Shown here: piece by piece, positions 1-9,851 of the stretch | Layout of the letters: each line of letters starts with the position of its first letter | Numbering within the stretch: position 1 is the stretch's first letter | NCBI RefSeq assembly: GCF_016234775.1 | Contig: NZ_JACRAH010000036.1 | Span: forward strand, 124,001-188,000 | Origin: Aquabacterium sp. | GTDB lineage: Bacteria > Pseudomonadota > Gammaproteobacteria > Burkholderiales > Burkholderiaceae_C | Direction: 5' to 3' | DNA length: 64,000 nt | Made by a program: the position numbers and the translations under genes | Notes under the pieces: model-generated | Told to the model about the DNA's origin: nothing | What the model saw: only the letters and a program-made list of their open reading frames with translations | Database searches by the model: none

Positions 1-738
1 ATCGGCCACACCAGACAGGCGCGTGTGCACGTCGCCGCCGCCCAGGTCTTCCACGCTCACCACTTCGCCTGTGGCCGCCTTCACCAGCGGCGGGCCGCCC
101 AGGAAGATGGTGCCCTGGTTCTGCACGATGATGGTCTCGTCACTCATGGCGGGCACATAGGCGCCGCCAGCCGTGCACGAGCCCATCACCACGGCGATCT
201 GCGGGATGCCGACCGCGCTCATATTGGCCTGGTTGTAGAAGATGCGGCCGAAGTGGTCGCGGTCCGGGAAGACCTCGTCCTGATTGGGCAGGTTGGCGCC
301 GCCCGAGTCCACCAGGTAGATGCAGGGCAGGCGGTTCTGCGCGGCGATCTCCTGCGCGCGCAGGTGCTTCTTGACCGACAGTGGGTAGTAGGTGCCGCCT
401 TTGACCGTGGCGTCGTTGCACACGATCATGCATTCCACGCCGGACACGCGGCCGACACCCGCGATCACGCCAGCCGAAGGCGCAGCGTTGTCATACACAT
501 TCAAAGCAGCGAGTGGCGCCACTTCCAGGAAGGGCGAGCCGGCATCCAGCAGTTGCTCCACGCGGTCACGCGGCAGCAGCTTGCCACGAGCCAGGTGCTT
601 GGCGCGAGGGGCCTCGCCACCACCCAGCGCGATGCGGGCGAGTTGTTGCGCCAGGTCGTCCACCAGGGCTTGCATGGCCTGGACGCTGGCCTTGAAGGCG
701 TCGGAGCGCGGATTGAGTTGGGTCTCGATGACGGGCAT
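1..738 (-). CDS. mccB: Methylcrotonyl-CoA carboxylase beta (carboxyltransferase) subunit, 3' end outside window
   Basis: Carboxyltransferase half of a biotin-dependent acyl-CoA carboxylase. In the methylcrotonyl enzyme it moves carboxyl from biotin to 3-methylcrotonyl-CoA in leucine breakdown. The first 246 residues are visible, roughly half of the usual ~535. They open [13 protein letters not shown] and carry the crotonase-type core: [64 protein letters not shown] and [14 protein letters not shown] at the window edge. The oxyanion-hole glycines ([14 protein letters not shown]) are present. The ATG at 736-738 follows the TetR gene by 21 bp, so the two are probably co-transcribed. The N-terminal pattern fits methylcrotonyl better than propionyl or geranyl carboxylase, but substrate cannot be proven from half a protein. 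Confidence 0.85.
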   Translation of the reverse strand, partial: MPVIETQLNPRSDAFKASVQAMQALVDDLAQQLARIALGGGEAPRAKHLARGKLLPRDRVEQLLDAGSPFLEVAPLAALNVYDNAAPSAGVIAGVGRVSGVECMIVCNDATVKGGTYYPLSVKKHLRAQEIAAQNRLPCIYLVDSGGANLPNQDEVFPDRDHFGRIFYNQANMSAVGIPQIAVVMGSCTAGGAYVPAMSDETIIVQNQGTIFLGGPPLVKAATGEVVSVEDLGGGDVHTRLSGVAD

Positions 739-759
739 GGTGGGCTGTGTAAAAAGGCC

Positions 760-1461
760 TCAGGATTGGGGCGGTGACTGGACATGGCGCAGCGCTTCGC
801 TCACCTCATCCTTGAAACGGCTGAGGGCCGCCAGGGAGGCGTCTTTGGGCATCAGCGCGCTCCAGATCAGTTCGGTCAGTTGCTCGGCCGTGGTGTCGAT
901 GCGGGGGCGCTTCATGGTGGTGATGGCATCCCACAGCACGTGTTCCATCGAGCCGTAAACCAGGTCGCGCAGCAGACGCAGTGGCATGTCCTGGCGGATC
1001 TGGCCCTGCGCCTGGGCTTCGGCCAGGCAGTCCATCAAGGGGGCGGTGTAGCGGCGTTTGCAGTCGGTGATGACCTGGGCCAGTTCGGGTTCGGCGGCGC
1101 GGCCTTCGCTGAGCACCAGGGCGCACATGCCCGAGCCATCGGCCAGCAGGGTCACCAGGTGGGCGCGCACCACATGGCTGAGCTTGGCGTGCACGCCGTG
1201 CAGGTGCGGCACGTCGCGCTCCAGTTCGCTGCTGATCTCGTCGTACCAGTCCTTGATGACCTGGATGCACAGTTCGCGCTTGCCGGGGAAGTAGGTGAAC
1301 ACCGTCGCCTCGGAGACGCCCGCCGCTTCGGCAATCTGGGCGGTGGTGGCGCGCTGGTAGCCGTGCTCGGAGAACACGCGTCGAGCGGCACTCAGCAGCG
1401 TCTGGATGCGCTCCTGGGACTTGGCTCGACGAGGCGTGGTGCGTTGCAGGCTGGTGGGCAC
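760..1461 (-). CDS. TetR/AcrR family transcriptional regulator
   Basis: One-component repressor of 233 aa. The N-terminal helix-turn-helix (about residues 12-60) reads ARRVFSEHGYQRATTAQIAE then AAGVSEATVFTYFPGKREL, the classic TetR pattern with the YFPGK turn. The rest is an all-helical ligand domain with no recognisable specificity. The start is a GTG at 1461 with no good Shine-Dalgarno. A 15-bp palindrome (TTGAGTGTCACTCAA, 1470-1484) lies just upstream and is the likely autoregulatory operator. The carboxyltransferase gene follows 21 bp downstream on the same strand and a short-chain dehydrogenase gene lies upstream, so the regulator probably senses an acyl-CoA or branched-chain intermediate. 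That ligand is inference from context only. Confidence 0.88.
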   Translation of the reverse strand: MPTSLQRTTPRRAKSQERIQTLLSAARRVFSEHGYQRATTAQIAEAAGVSEATVFTYFPGKRELCIQVIKDWYDEISSELERDVPHLHGVHAKLSHVVRAHLVTLLADGSGMCALVLSEGRAAEPELAQVITDCKRRYTAPLMDCLAEAQAQGQIRQDMPLRLLRDLVYGSMEHVLWDAITTMKRPRIDTTAEQLTELIWSALMPKDASLAALSRFKDEVSEALRHVQSPPQS

Positions 1462-1469
1462 GATAAAAA

Positions 1470-1484
1470 TTGAGTGTCACTCAA
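1470..1484. promoter_or_regulatory. Perfect inverted repeat upstream of the tetR-mccB genes (candidate operator)
   Basis: TTGAGTGTCACTCAA is a 7-bp perfect inverted repeat around one central base, 9 bp upstream of the GTG start of the TetR gene. Size and position match a TetR-family autoregulatory operator. A related palindrome (TGAGTC-A-GACTCA, 1585-1597) covers the stop codon of the neighbouring dehydrogenase gene. Confidence 0.6.
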
Positions 1485-1584
1485 GAATGGCGCGATCATG
1501 CCATGGGCCGCTCAGCTTGTGGGGAATGAAAAACTTAGGGTAAACGCGTGTTTGTGACGCATTGCGCGCAACGCGTTCACCCTT

Positions 1585-1597
1585 TGAGTCAGACTCA
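1585..1597. repeat. 13-bp palindrome over the dehydrogenase stop codon
   Basis: TGAGTC-A-GACTCA has 6-bp arms and one central base, and shares the TGAGT/ACTCA half-site with the palindrome at 1470-1484. It lies between the dehydrogenase stop and the TetR gene, 108 bp from the first palindrome. It could be a second binding site for the same TetR protein; no T-run supports a terminator. Confidence 0.4.
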
Positions 1598-2383
1598 GCG
1601 GGCGGCCAGCCTCAGCCCGCCGTCCAGACGTATCACCTCACCGTTGAGGTAGTCGTTTTCCACGATGTGCCGCACCAGCGCCGCATATTCGTGCGGGGCG
1701 CCCAGGCGTGCGGGGCAGGGCACGCTGGCCGTCAGGGCGGCTTGTCTTTCTTCAGGCAAGCCGGCTACCAAGGGCGTATCGAAGGCGCCGGGCGCAATCG
1801 CCATCACGCGGATGCGGTCGCGCGCCAGATCGCGTGCTGCGGGCAGGGTCATGGCGGCGATGCCACCTTTCGATGCCGCGTAAGCCACTTGCCCCATCTG
1901 CCCGTCAAAAGCGGCAATCGAGGCGGTGTTGATGATCACCCCGCGGCATGCATCCATGGCCTCGCCAGGCCGAGGTGGGGAGGCCATCATCACCGACACG
2001 GCCAGCCGCATCATGTTGAAGCTGCCCAGGAGGTTCACCTGCATGACCCGCTGGAAGGTGGACAACTGGTGCGGCCCTTCACGACCATGCAGGCTCTCCT
2101 CGAAAGCAACGCCAGCGGCATTGATCAGCACGTCCAGCCTGCCGAAGCGATCCTTCGCCATGTAGACAGCGGCCGACCCTTGTGTGTCATCGCTGACATC
2201 GGTGTCCATCCAGTGCCACCGTTCCTGGTGCGGATCAAGCTGGCGCAAAGGGTGATCAGGTGGCGGGGCGCAGCGGTCGGCCAGCAGCAGGCGGGCGCCA
2301 GCCTCCCAGGCCATCAGGCTCGCGGCCGCCCCCAGGCCGGAGCAACCACCCGTGATCAGGAAAACGCAAGGTGCGATCTTCAT
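1595..2383 (-). CDS. SDR-family dehydrogenase, 3-hydroxyacyl-CoA dehydrogenase type II-like
   Basis: NAD(P)-dependent short-chain dehydrogenase of 262 aa. The Rossmann motif is ITGGCSGLGAAAS near the N-terminus, NAAGVAF stands for the NNAG strand, and the catalytic pair is YAASKGG (Tyr-x3-Lys) after INTASIAAFDGQMGQ. IAPGAFDTPLVAGLPE and a C-terminal NGEVIRLDGG resemble the type II 3-hydroxyacyl-CoA dehydrogenase (HSD17B10) branch, which acts in branched-chain amino-acid and fatty-acid oxidation. The ATG at 2383 is chosen because AAGGGGAC lies just upstream; an in-frame start 22 codons earlier lacks this. The gene is divergent from the thioesterase gene with only 59 bp between starts. A role with the neighbouring carboxylase is inferred. 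Confidence 0.85.
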   Translation of the reverse strand: MKIAPCVFLITGGCSGLGAAASLMAWEAGARLLLADRCAPPPDHPLRQLDPHQERWHWMDTDVSDDTQGSAAVYMAKDRFGRLDVLINAAGVAFEESLHGREGPHQLSTFQRVMQVNLLGSFNMMRLAVSVMMASPPRPGEAMDACRGVIINTASIAAFDGQMGQVAYAASKGGIAAMTLPAARDLARDRIRVMAIAPGAFDTPLVAGLPEERQAALTASVPCPARLGAPHEYAALVRHIVENDYLNGEVIRLDGGLRLAAR

Positions 2384-2442
2384 GGCCGTCCCCTTCGGAT
2401 GCGGAATGGCATCATGGCGCCAATCCGCATCACACACAAGCC

Positions 2443-2925
2443 ATGACAAGCAACTCTGTGACCGACCTCAAATGGGACCTCCCCAGCCCGCATGTGCTCA
2501 ACGTGTCCGTACAGGATCAGCACATTGACCTCATGCGCCACACGAACAATGTGGTCTACCTGCAATGGCTGGAGGATGTGGCCTGGGCGCACTCCATTGC
2601 GCTGGGGCTGGGGCCAGCCGAGTACGAGACCCTGGGCCATGGCATGGTGGTGCGCCAGCATGAGTTGAACTACATCCAGGCCACCCGCCTGGGTGAGCAA
2701 CTGGCGCTGGCGACCTGGATCACACAGGCCGACAAGCTGTCCATGCGACGCCAATATCAGTTCATTCGCCTGGATGACGGCGCGACCGTTTTCCGCGGCC
2801 ACTCACAGTTTGTCTGTGTGGACATTGCCCAGGGCAAGGTGCGTCGCATGCCGCCCGCTTTCCTGGCGTCTTATTGCTCTGCGGTCGCCGCCCAGCCGCC
2901 CAGCGCCGCCAACCGCACTGACTAG
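2443..2925 (+). CDS. Hotdog-fold acyl-CoA thioesterase (4HBT/YbgC-FadM type)
   Basis: Single-domain hotdog thioesterase of 160 aa, expected to hydrolyse an acyl-CoA thioester in the cytoplasm. The active-site helix region reads DLMRHTNNVVYLQWLEDVAW, which matches the D-x-x-x-H-x-N-N-x-x-Y-x-x-W pattern of the YbgC/FadM group with Asn in place of the second Asp. RLGEQLALATWI and TVFRGHSQFVCVD form the later strands. The ATG at 2443 gives the family length; the upstream extension is only an open frame. The gene is divergent from the dehydrogenase gene and both handle CoA esters. Chain-length preference cannot be read from the sequence. Confidence 0.8.
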   Translation: MTSNSVTDLKWDLPSPHVLNVSVQDQHIDLMRHTNNVVYLQWLEDVAWAHSIALGLGPAEYETLGHGMVVRQHELNYIQATRLGEQLALATWITQADKLSMRRQYQFIRLDDGATVFRGHSQFVCVDIAQGKVRRMPPAFLASYCSAVAAQPPSAANRTD

Positions 2926-2961
2926 GCCTTCATTTCATGCTTATTTAAGCTTTGGGCCCCA

Positions 2962-2988
2962 TCAAGTAGCGGTTTTTTCGCCCGATAA
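2962..2988 (+). promoter_or_regulatory. Sigma-28 (FliA)-like promoter for the chemoreceptor gene
   Basis: TCAAGTAG (2962-2969), an 11-bp spacer, then CCCGATAA (2981-2988) closely matches the flagellar sigma-28 pattern TAAAGTTT-N11-GCCGATAA. It lies 120 bp upstream of the receptor start, as expected for a motility-regulon gene. The assignment rests on pattern only. Confidence 0.55.
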
Positions 2989-3108
2989 CGAGTCAACTTC
3001 AGCCGGAGAGGTATTCATGCTGGGCGTTGCTGTTTTGGCAACGCAGCCAGCCCCGGCGATCGCCGGTGGGCTGGCGAGCCAACAGCCTGAAACGACCTGG
3101 GAGTCGTG

Positions 3109-4677
3109 ATGAACTTCTCGAATTTGAAGATCGGTGCGCGCGTAGTCGTGCTGGGCGGGACCATGGGTGTTGCCTTGCTGGTAGTGGGCGCAACCGGCGG
3201 GTGGGCCTTGAAGGCCGACGAGGCGCAGTTCGAAGCTTGTGCCCACAAGGCTCAGCAGTTTGAGCAAGCCATTGACCTGTCGCGAGGCGCGCAGGTGGCA
3301 TTCAAGGTACAGATTCAGGAGTGGAAGAACACGCTGCTGCGCGGTGGCGACCAGGCTGCCTTCGACAAATACAGCGCCGCCTTTGTCAAAGAGGGCGAGG
3401 TCACGCAAGCCAGGCTTCAGGACCTGAAAGGTGTTCTGGCCGGCCTGAACTTGCCCACGTCCGACGTGGACCAGGCTCAGTCCGCGCTGAGCGAACTCAA
3501 GACGAAGTACCTGGATGCGCTGACGCACTATGACCGTGCCAATGCAGATCACAGTGCTCACGAGGTGGATCGGCTCGTCAAGGGTATGGATCGCCCGCCC
3601 ACCAAGAAGATTGATGAGATTGTCGCCAGTGTCCTGTCATCGGCCAAAACCATGCAGGCCCAGGCACTGGATGCAGCCAAGGCCAGGATGCAGACGGCCA
3701 TCATGACCATGCTGGGTGTGGTCCTGCTGGCGCTGGGCGTTGGTGCGTCGGTGGCATGGCTCATCTTGCGCAGCATCACCGACCCTCTGGCTCAAGCTGT
3801 GTCTGCGGCCACCGAGGTGGCCAACGGCAACCTGCGCGTGACCATCCACGCCGATGGGCAAGATGAAGTCAGTCAGTTGCGCGCGGCCATGGGCAAGATG
3901 AACGACAGCCTGTTGCGTGTCGTCAGCCAGGTGCGAGAGTCAGCCGACATGGTCTCGCATGCCTCGGGCGAAATTGCATCGGGCAACATGGACTTGTCCT
4001 CACGTACCGAAGCTCAGGCGTCCAATCTGCAGCAGACGGTGGCGACCATCAGTCAGTTGTCGACGGGCGTTCAGCACAGTGCGGATCATGCTGCACAGGC
4101 CCAGGATCTGGCCAGCCGTGCCAGCGACGTGGCTGAACGCGGCGGGGCCGTGGTGGGGGACGTTGTGCAGACCATGAACGACATCAATGCCAGTTCGCGC
4201 AAGATCTCCGAGATCATCGGGGTCATTGATGGCATCGCCTTCCAGACCAATATCCTGGCCCTGAACGCAGCGGTGGAAGCCGCTCGCGCCGGTGAGCAGG
4301 GCAGAGGCTTCGCCGTGGTCGCGTCCGAAGTGCGTGCCTTGGCTCAGCGCAGTGCCAATGCCGCGCGCGAAATCAAGTCCCTGATCAACGCCAGCGTGGA
4401 GTGCGTGGATCGTGGCAGCCACCTGGTTGACGAAGCGGGCTCTACCATTGCCGAAGCCGTTCAGGCGGTCAAGCAGGTGCGCGACGTGATTTCCGAGATC
4501 TCGGTCGCCGCACGAGAACAAGCTGAGGGGATCAGTCAGGTCAGTCAATCCATTGGCGCCATGGACACGACCATGCAGCAAAACGCAGCCCTGGTAGAAC
4601 AGGCCGCTGCTGCAGCGTCATCATTGCAGCAACAGGCGCAGGCTTTGCAAGGGTCGGTCAGCTTCTTTCGAGCTTGA
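3109..4677 (+). CDS. Methyl-accepting chemotaxis protein
   Basis: Transmembrane chemoreceptor of 522 aa that controls CheA through CheW. The first membrane helix lies at about residues 9-30 ([20 protein letters not shown]). A periplasmic helical domain of about 160 residues (4HB-like) follows. The second membrane helix (about 196-217) is followed by HAMP ([20 protein letters not shown]). The signalling hairpin contains [20 protein letters not shown] then [20 protein letters not shown]. The protein ends at [10 protein letters not shown] without the NWETF-type tail that tethers CheR/CheB. ATG 3109 is preferred; an adjacent in-frame GTG at 3106 shares the same GGGAG ribosome site. The sigma-28-like promoter upstream places it in the motility regulon. 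Ligand unknown. Confidence 0.93.
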   Translation: MNFSNLKIGARVVVLGGTMGVALLVVGATGGWALKADEAQFEACAHKAQQFEQAIDLSRGAQVAFKVQIQEWKNTLLRGGDQAAFDKYSAAFVKEGEVTQARLQDLKGVLAGLNLPTSDVDQAQSALSELKTKYLDALTHYDRANADHSAHEVDRLVKGMDRPPTKKIDEIVASVLSSAKTMQAQALDAAKARMQTAIMTMLGVVLLALGVGASVAWLILRSITDPLAQAVSAATEVANGNLRVTIHADGQDEVSQLRAAMGKMNDSLLRVVSQVRESADMVSHASGEIASGNMDLSSRTEAQASNLQQTVATISQLSTGVQHSADHAAQAQDLASRASDVAERGGAVVGDVVQTMNDINASSRKISEIIGVIDGIAFQTNILALNAAVEAARAGEQGRGFAVVASEVRALAQRSANAAREIKSLINASVECVDRGSHLVDEAGSTIAEAVQAVKQVRDVISEISVAAREQAEGISQVSQSIGAMDTTMQQNAALVEQAAAAASSLQQQAQALQGSVSFFRA

Positions 4678-4688
4678 GTCCTGCGGCG

Positions 4689-4709
4689 GGCCCCTCTGAT
4701 TGGGGCCTT
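4689..4709 (+). terminator. Weak hairpin after the chemoreceptor gene
   Basis: GGCCCC (4689-4694) and GGGGCC (4702-4707) form a 6-bp stem around TCTGATT, 12 bp after the stop codon. Only a short TTG follows, so it may be a weak terminator or an mRNA 3'-end stabiliser. Confidence 0.35.
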
Positions 4710-4761
4710 GCCGTCGGGGGCGCCCGGTCAGGGGCGACAATAGGGCCTTGGCGCCACCTGC

Positions 4762-6678
<1,917 letters not shown>

Positions 6679-6734
6679 TTCCGCCCTGAACTGGGGCAAT
6701 TTGTCTTGAAAAACCAGGTTCTCTGATTGATGTT

Positions 6735-6756
6735 GCACCCCGGTGGTGCGTTTTTT
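6735..6756 (+). terminator. Intrinsic terminator of recQ
   Basis: GCACC-CCGGT-GGTGC hairpin followed by GTTTTTT, 57 bp after the recQ stop. The 5-bp stem is short but all conventional elements are present. Confidence 0.6.
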
Positions 6757-6762
6757 CATTCG

Positions 6763-6776
6763 ATTGCCTAGGCAAT
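6763..6776. repeat. 14-bp perfect palindrome upstream of the porin gene
   Basis: ATTGCCTAGGCAAT is fully self-complementary, with no spacer. It lies 7 bp after the recQ terminator and about 240 bp before the porin start. It could be a dimeric regulator site; there is no other support. Confidence 0.35.
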
Positions 6777-7017
6777 GAGTTTTTGCGTTAAAACCACTGA
6801 ATTGGCGGCGTTTTGTCCTGAAATCCAATGGAAATTGACTCATTTGTTGTCATGTGGCAACGAAAATACGCAAAAACCAGGGGCTAAAGCTGTCACGATT
6901 CTTGCTTTAAGTCCATCCGGCGGACTTTCCGTCCCACAATGAACTTCGTGGTTGGGCGCTGTTTTCAGTGTCCTCCCTGTTCAAATTTCTTGTTCATCTC
7001 ATTGCTAGGAGAACTCA

Positions 7018-8133
7018 ATGTTTGCAAAGAAGAACCTGGTGGCTGTTGCTGCCTTGCTGGCTGTCGCTGGCGCTGCCCACGCTGACGTCAAGCTGTACGG
7101 CACGATCGATGCTGGCCTGGCTTCCTTGGAAGCTGCCCACGTCAAGGGTGTCAAGGCGCGCACAACGGAAGTAACCAGCGGCTCCATGATGACCAGCTAC
7201 ATCGGTTTTGCCGGTTCCGAAGATCTGGGTGGCGGCCTGAAGGCTGAATTTGCCCTGGAAAGCTTCCTGAATGCCGACACCGGCAAGAATGGTCCTAACC
7301 TGGCTGGTGGCTTCTGGGGCCGTGGCTCCTGGGTTGGCCTGACCGGCAACTTCGGTCGCGTGGCGCTGGGTCAATACGATAACCCGCTGTTCACTTCTGG
7401 CTACACCTACAACCCCTTCGGCAGCTCGATGGTGGTGTCGCCCACGATGCGTCATTTCTACAGCGGTGGCGATTCCGCTGCTCTGGGTTTTGATACCGGC
7501 TTCGTGAATTCGGTGACCTATGAGTCGCCTGTGGTGTCTGGCTTCCAGGCTGTAGCTCAGTACGCCGCCAAGGAAAGCACGGCAGCTACCTCCAAGAACA
7601 GTTACGCGCTGATGGGTTCGTACAACGCCGGCCCTCTGAGCGCTGCGCTGACCTACGTCAAGGGTGGCAACACGTCTAGCGCCAACGGCACAACCACTTA
7701 CACCAAGACTGCTTACACCTTGGACCAGAATGTCTGGAACCTGGGTGCCAGCTACGACTTCGGCGTGGTCAAGGGCTTTGCTCAGTACACCACGGTTAAG
7801 ACGACCGGTGGTTTGGTTGTTGGCGATCTGGACGACGATGTCGATACGCCTGACACCGCCGAACTGTTCTCTGGCGCCAACGCCAAGACCAAGATCTTCC
7901 AAGTGGGCGCTTCCATCCCTGTGACTGACAAGGCCACCGTGATGGTGTCGTTCGGTCAGGCCAAGTACAAGGAAAGTGCTGACGCCGCATCTGAAAAGGA
8001 TGAAGTGTTTGCCATCGGCTACGACTACACCCTGTCCAAGCGCACTGATGTGTACGCTGCCTTCATCAACAACCGTCACACTGCCCTGTCTTCGGGTCAA
8101 TCGTACGCTGTTGGCATCAAGCACAACTTCTGA
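7018..8133 (+). CDS. Gram-negative outer-membrane porin (OmpC/Omp32-like)
   Basis: Trimeric general porin of 371 aa. A signal peptide, MFAKKNLVAVAALLAVAGAAHA, is cleaved before DVKLYGTIDAGL, the standard first strand of betaproteobacterial porins. SYIGFAGSEDLGGGLKAEFA and VGLTGNFGRVALGQYDNPLF cover strands 2-4 and lead towards the L3 constriction loop. The protein ends in SYAVGIKHNF, with the C-terminal Phe read by the BAM complex. The strong AGGAGAAC ribosome site and near-consistent preferred codon use (GGT, GCT, GTC) suggest high expression. Two GC-rich hairpins end the transcript. Ion preference cannot be told. Confidence 0.94.
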   Translation: MFAKKNLVAVAALLAVAGAAHADVKLYGTIDAGLASLEAAHVKGVKARTTEVTSGSMMTSYIGFAGSEDLGGGLKAEFALESFLNADTGKNGPNLAGGFWGRGSWVGLTGNFGRVALGQYDNPLFTSGYTYNPFGSSMVVSPTMRHFYSGGDSAALGFDTGFVNSVTYESPVVSGFQAVAQYAAKESTAATSKNSYALMGSYNAGPLSAALTYVKGGNTSSANGTTTYTKTAYTLDQNVWNLGASYDFGVVKGFAQYTTVKTTGGLVVGDLDDDVDTPDTAELFSGANAKTKIFQVGASIPVTDKATVMVSFGQAKYKESADAASEKDEVFAIGYDYTLSKRTDVYAAFINNRHTALSSGQSYAVGIKHNF

Positions 8134-8167
8134 TCGATCGCTGTCGATTTGAATCGCCCATGAAAAA

Positions 8168-8225
8168 CGCCCCTAGCGGGGCGTGCCGTTCAAGCAAGCA
8201 AAGGCCCTTCGGGGCCTTTGTTGTT
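8168..8225 (+). terminator. Double hairpin terminator of the porin gene
   Basis: CGCCCC-TAGC-GGGGCG (8168-8183), then a stronger AAAGGCCC-TTCG-GGGCCTTT stem (8200-8219) with a stable UUCG tetraloop and GTTGTT after it. Both lie within 100 bp of the porin stop. Confidence 0.75.
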
Positions 8226-8387
8226 GGTAACGCGCCACCCGCAGGGGCTTGATGCGACACCGTTGCCGCTCGGGCGCGGTGCTTGATCGACAAAGATTCC
8301 CTGGCGTCTCGCGCTTTGATAATGAGCAATGTTTAATCGGCCATAGTCTCCAACACTGGCGAACCCACTCGCCAACTGGAGGCATCC

Positions 8388-9245
8388 GTGAAATCAGTTT
8401 CCATCAAGCTCGTGCTGGTCAGCCTGCTGGTCGCGCTGGCTGGTTTGCCATCGGTGCACGCCGCCAGCAACCCCGTTGAGCCTGGCGCCTTGGCCGCGCA
8501 GTCCCAGGCGGCCAGGGCCTTCGCGCATCGCCTGAAGGCTGGCGAGATCGCCGCCATGTCTGATGAGGACGTGGTCAAGGTGTTCAGGCAACTCCACCCC
8601 GACATCATCTCCGCCTATCTGGAGGTGGGGGCGCAACCCTATTCAGAGTATGAGTTGTGGATGCACCGTGAAGAGCGCATAGGCGGTGTGTGGCCTGACA
8701 AGCCCTTTGTGAACTACATCAAGTACCGACAAAAGCCTCGGCAGGTCTACGTCAAGTGGCTCGAAGGTGGTGCCAAGGCCGGTCAGGAAATGATTTTTGA
8801 CGAAAGCAAGCGCAAGGACGAGATGTATGGCCACATCGGAGGGCTCTTCAACGTGATGTCGATCTGGACGTCCATCCACGGTGTCTTTGCGCGCAACAAT
8901 TCCAACCACACGGTGGCCGATCTCGGCATACAGGCGATCTTCGATATCGTCAACGGAGAACGGGCCCTGTACCTCGCTGAAGGACAGCCCTCGCAACCTC
9001 AGCAGATCGAGGTGATGCAGGTTAATGGCACTCGTGTAGTGGCTTTGACCTGGATCGCGCCGAGCCGCAAACACTATGCCCACAAGACACGCGTTTTTCT
9101 GGAGCTCCATCAACCAATGGTGAGGGGTATTGAAGCCTGGAATGAAGCAGGCGCACAGATCGAGCGCATCATCATCGACAAGATCGTGCCAGCCAGGTTT
9201 CAGGATGCTGACTTCGACCCAGCCAACAAGGCTTACGCGTTCTGA
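8388..9245 (+). CDS. Exported DUF1571-like protein
   Basis: 285-aa protein with a clear signal peptide (VSLLVALAGLPSVHAAS), so it acts in the periplasm or outer membrane. The body looks like the DUF1571 family: NYIKYRQKPRQVYVKWLEG, GQEMIFDESKRKDEMYGHIG, and later strands ending in RIIIDKIV. The outline suggests a LolA-like open beta-barrel that might bind a lipid or polymer, which is inference from fold type. The start is a GTG at 8388 because ACTGGAGG lies 6-10 bp upstream. No operon partner; it converges on metW with a 4-bp gap. Family assignment is from memory of the pattern. Confidence 0.6.
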   Translation: MKSVSIKLVLVSLLVALAGLPSVHAASNPVEPGALAAQSQAARAFAHRLKAGEIAAMSDEDVVKVFRQLHPDIISAYLEVGAQPYSEYELWMHREERIGGVWPDKPFVNYIKYRQKPRQVYVKWLEGGAKAGQEMIFDESKRKDEMYGHIGGLFNVMSIWTSIHGVFARNNSNHTVADLGIQAIFDIVNGERALYLAEGQPSQPQQIEVMQVNGTRVVALTWIAPSRKHYAHKTRVFLELHQPMVRGIEAWNEAGAQIERIIIDKIVPARFQDADFDPANKAYAF

Positions 9246-9249
9246 GATA

Positions 9250-9840
9250 TCAACTGCGCTCGAACTTGAACACCGCCGTGCTGGCCATCAGATTGGGCCA
9301 GTTGTGGACCACGTCTCCCTGGCTGTTCAGCCCGAACGACGCCAGGGTGCGCAGGCCATTCTTGCGCGCCAGTACCTCAAAGTCGGCGAAGGTCGCCACG
9401 CGGATATTGGGCGTGTTGTACCACTGGTAGGGCAGGGCCTTTGTCACCGGCATGCGGCCGCGCAGCACGCTCAGGCGGTGTTGCCAGTGCGCGAAGTTGG
9501 GGAAGCTCACCAGGCCCAGGCGGCCAATGCGCGCGGTTTCACGCAGCATGGCTTCGGTATTGCGCAGGTGTTGCAGCGTGTCGAGTTGCAGCACCACGTC
9601 GAAGCTGTTGTCTTCGAACAGGCTCAAGCCTTCTTCCAGGTTGCGCTGAATCACGTTGACACCGCGGCGCACGCACTCCAGCACCTTGGCATCATCCAGC
9701 TCCACGCCATAGCCCGTGCATTGGCGGTGGTCACGCAGATAGGCCAGCAGGGCACCGTCGCCGCAACCCAGGTCCAGCACGCGGGAGCCGGTGGGAATCA
9801 GGTCGGCAATGATCTGGTGGATGGCGCGGTCGTTGCTCAT
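9250..9840 (-). CDS. metW: Methionine biosynthesis protein MetW
   Basis: Class I methyltransferase-fold protein of 196 aa that pairs with MetX and is needed for efficient homoserine acylation. The SAM-binding motif reads VLDLGCGDGALLAYL, and YGVELDDAKVLECVRRGVNV forms the second strand-helix. FPNFAHWQHR and LPYQWYNTPNIR are MetW signatures. Among several clustered ATGs, 9840 (MSNDRAIHQ) is preferred because GGAG sits six bases upstream. Alternative starts at 9852 and 9855 touch the metX stop. Translational coupling with metX is likely, and both lie behind the SAM-II element. Confidence 0.93.
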   Translation of the reverse strand: MSNDRAIHQIIADLIPTGSRVLDLGCGDGALLAYLRDHRQCTGYGVELDDAKVLECVRRGVNVIQRNLEEGLSLFEDNSFDVVLQLDTLQHLRNTEAMLRETARIGRLGLVSFPNFAHWQHRLSVLRGRMPVTKALPYQWYNTPNIRVATFADFEVLARKNGLRTLASFGLNSQGDVVHNWPNLMASTAVFKFERS

Positions 9841-9851
9841 CATCTTCTCCA

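Larger units (their letters stand above)
6679..7017. other. Intergenic region between recQ and porin (339 bp)
   Basis: No credible gene. It holds the recQ terminator (6735-6756), a 14-bp perfect palindrome (6763-6776), a short hairpin GTTGTC-ATGT-GGCAAC around 6846-6861 with one wobble pair, and a second hairpin AAGTCC-ATCCGGC-GGACTT (6909-6927). The porin ribosome site (AGGAGAAC) ends it. The long leader-like stretch before a porin gene could host small-RNA or osmotic control; I see no unambiguous -35/-10 pair. Confidence 0.6.

Noticed and set aside
25..777. 250-codon plus-strand frame at the left edge
   Set aside because: Opposite a clear carboxyltransferase gene that runs off the window.
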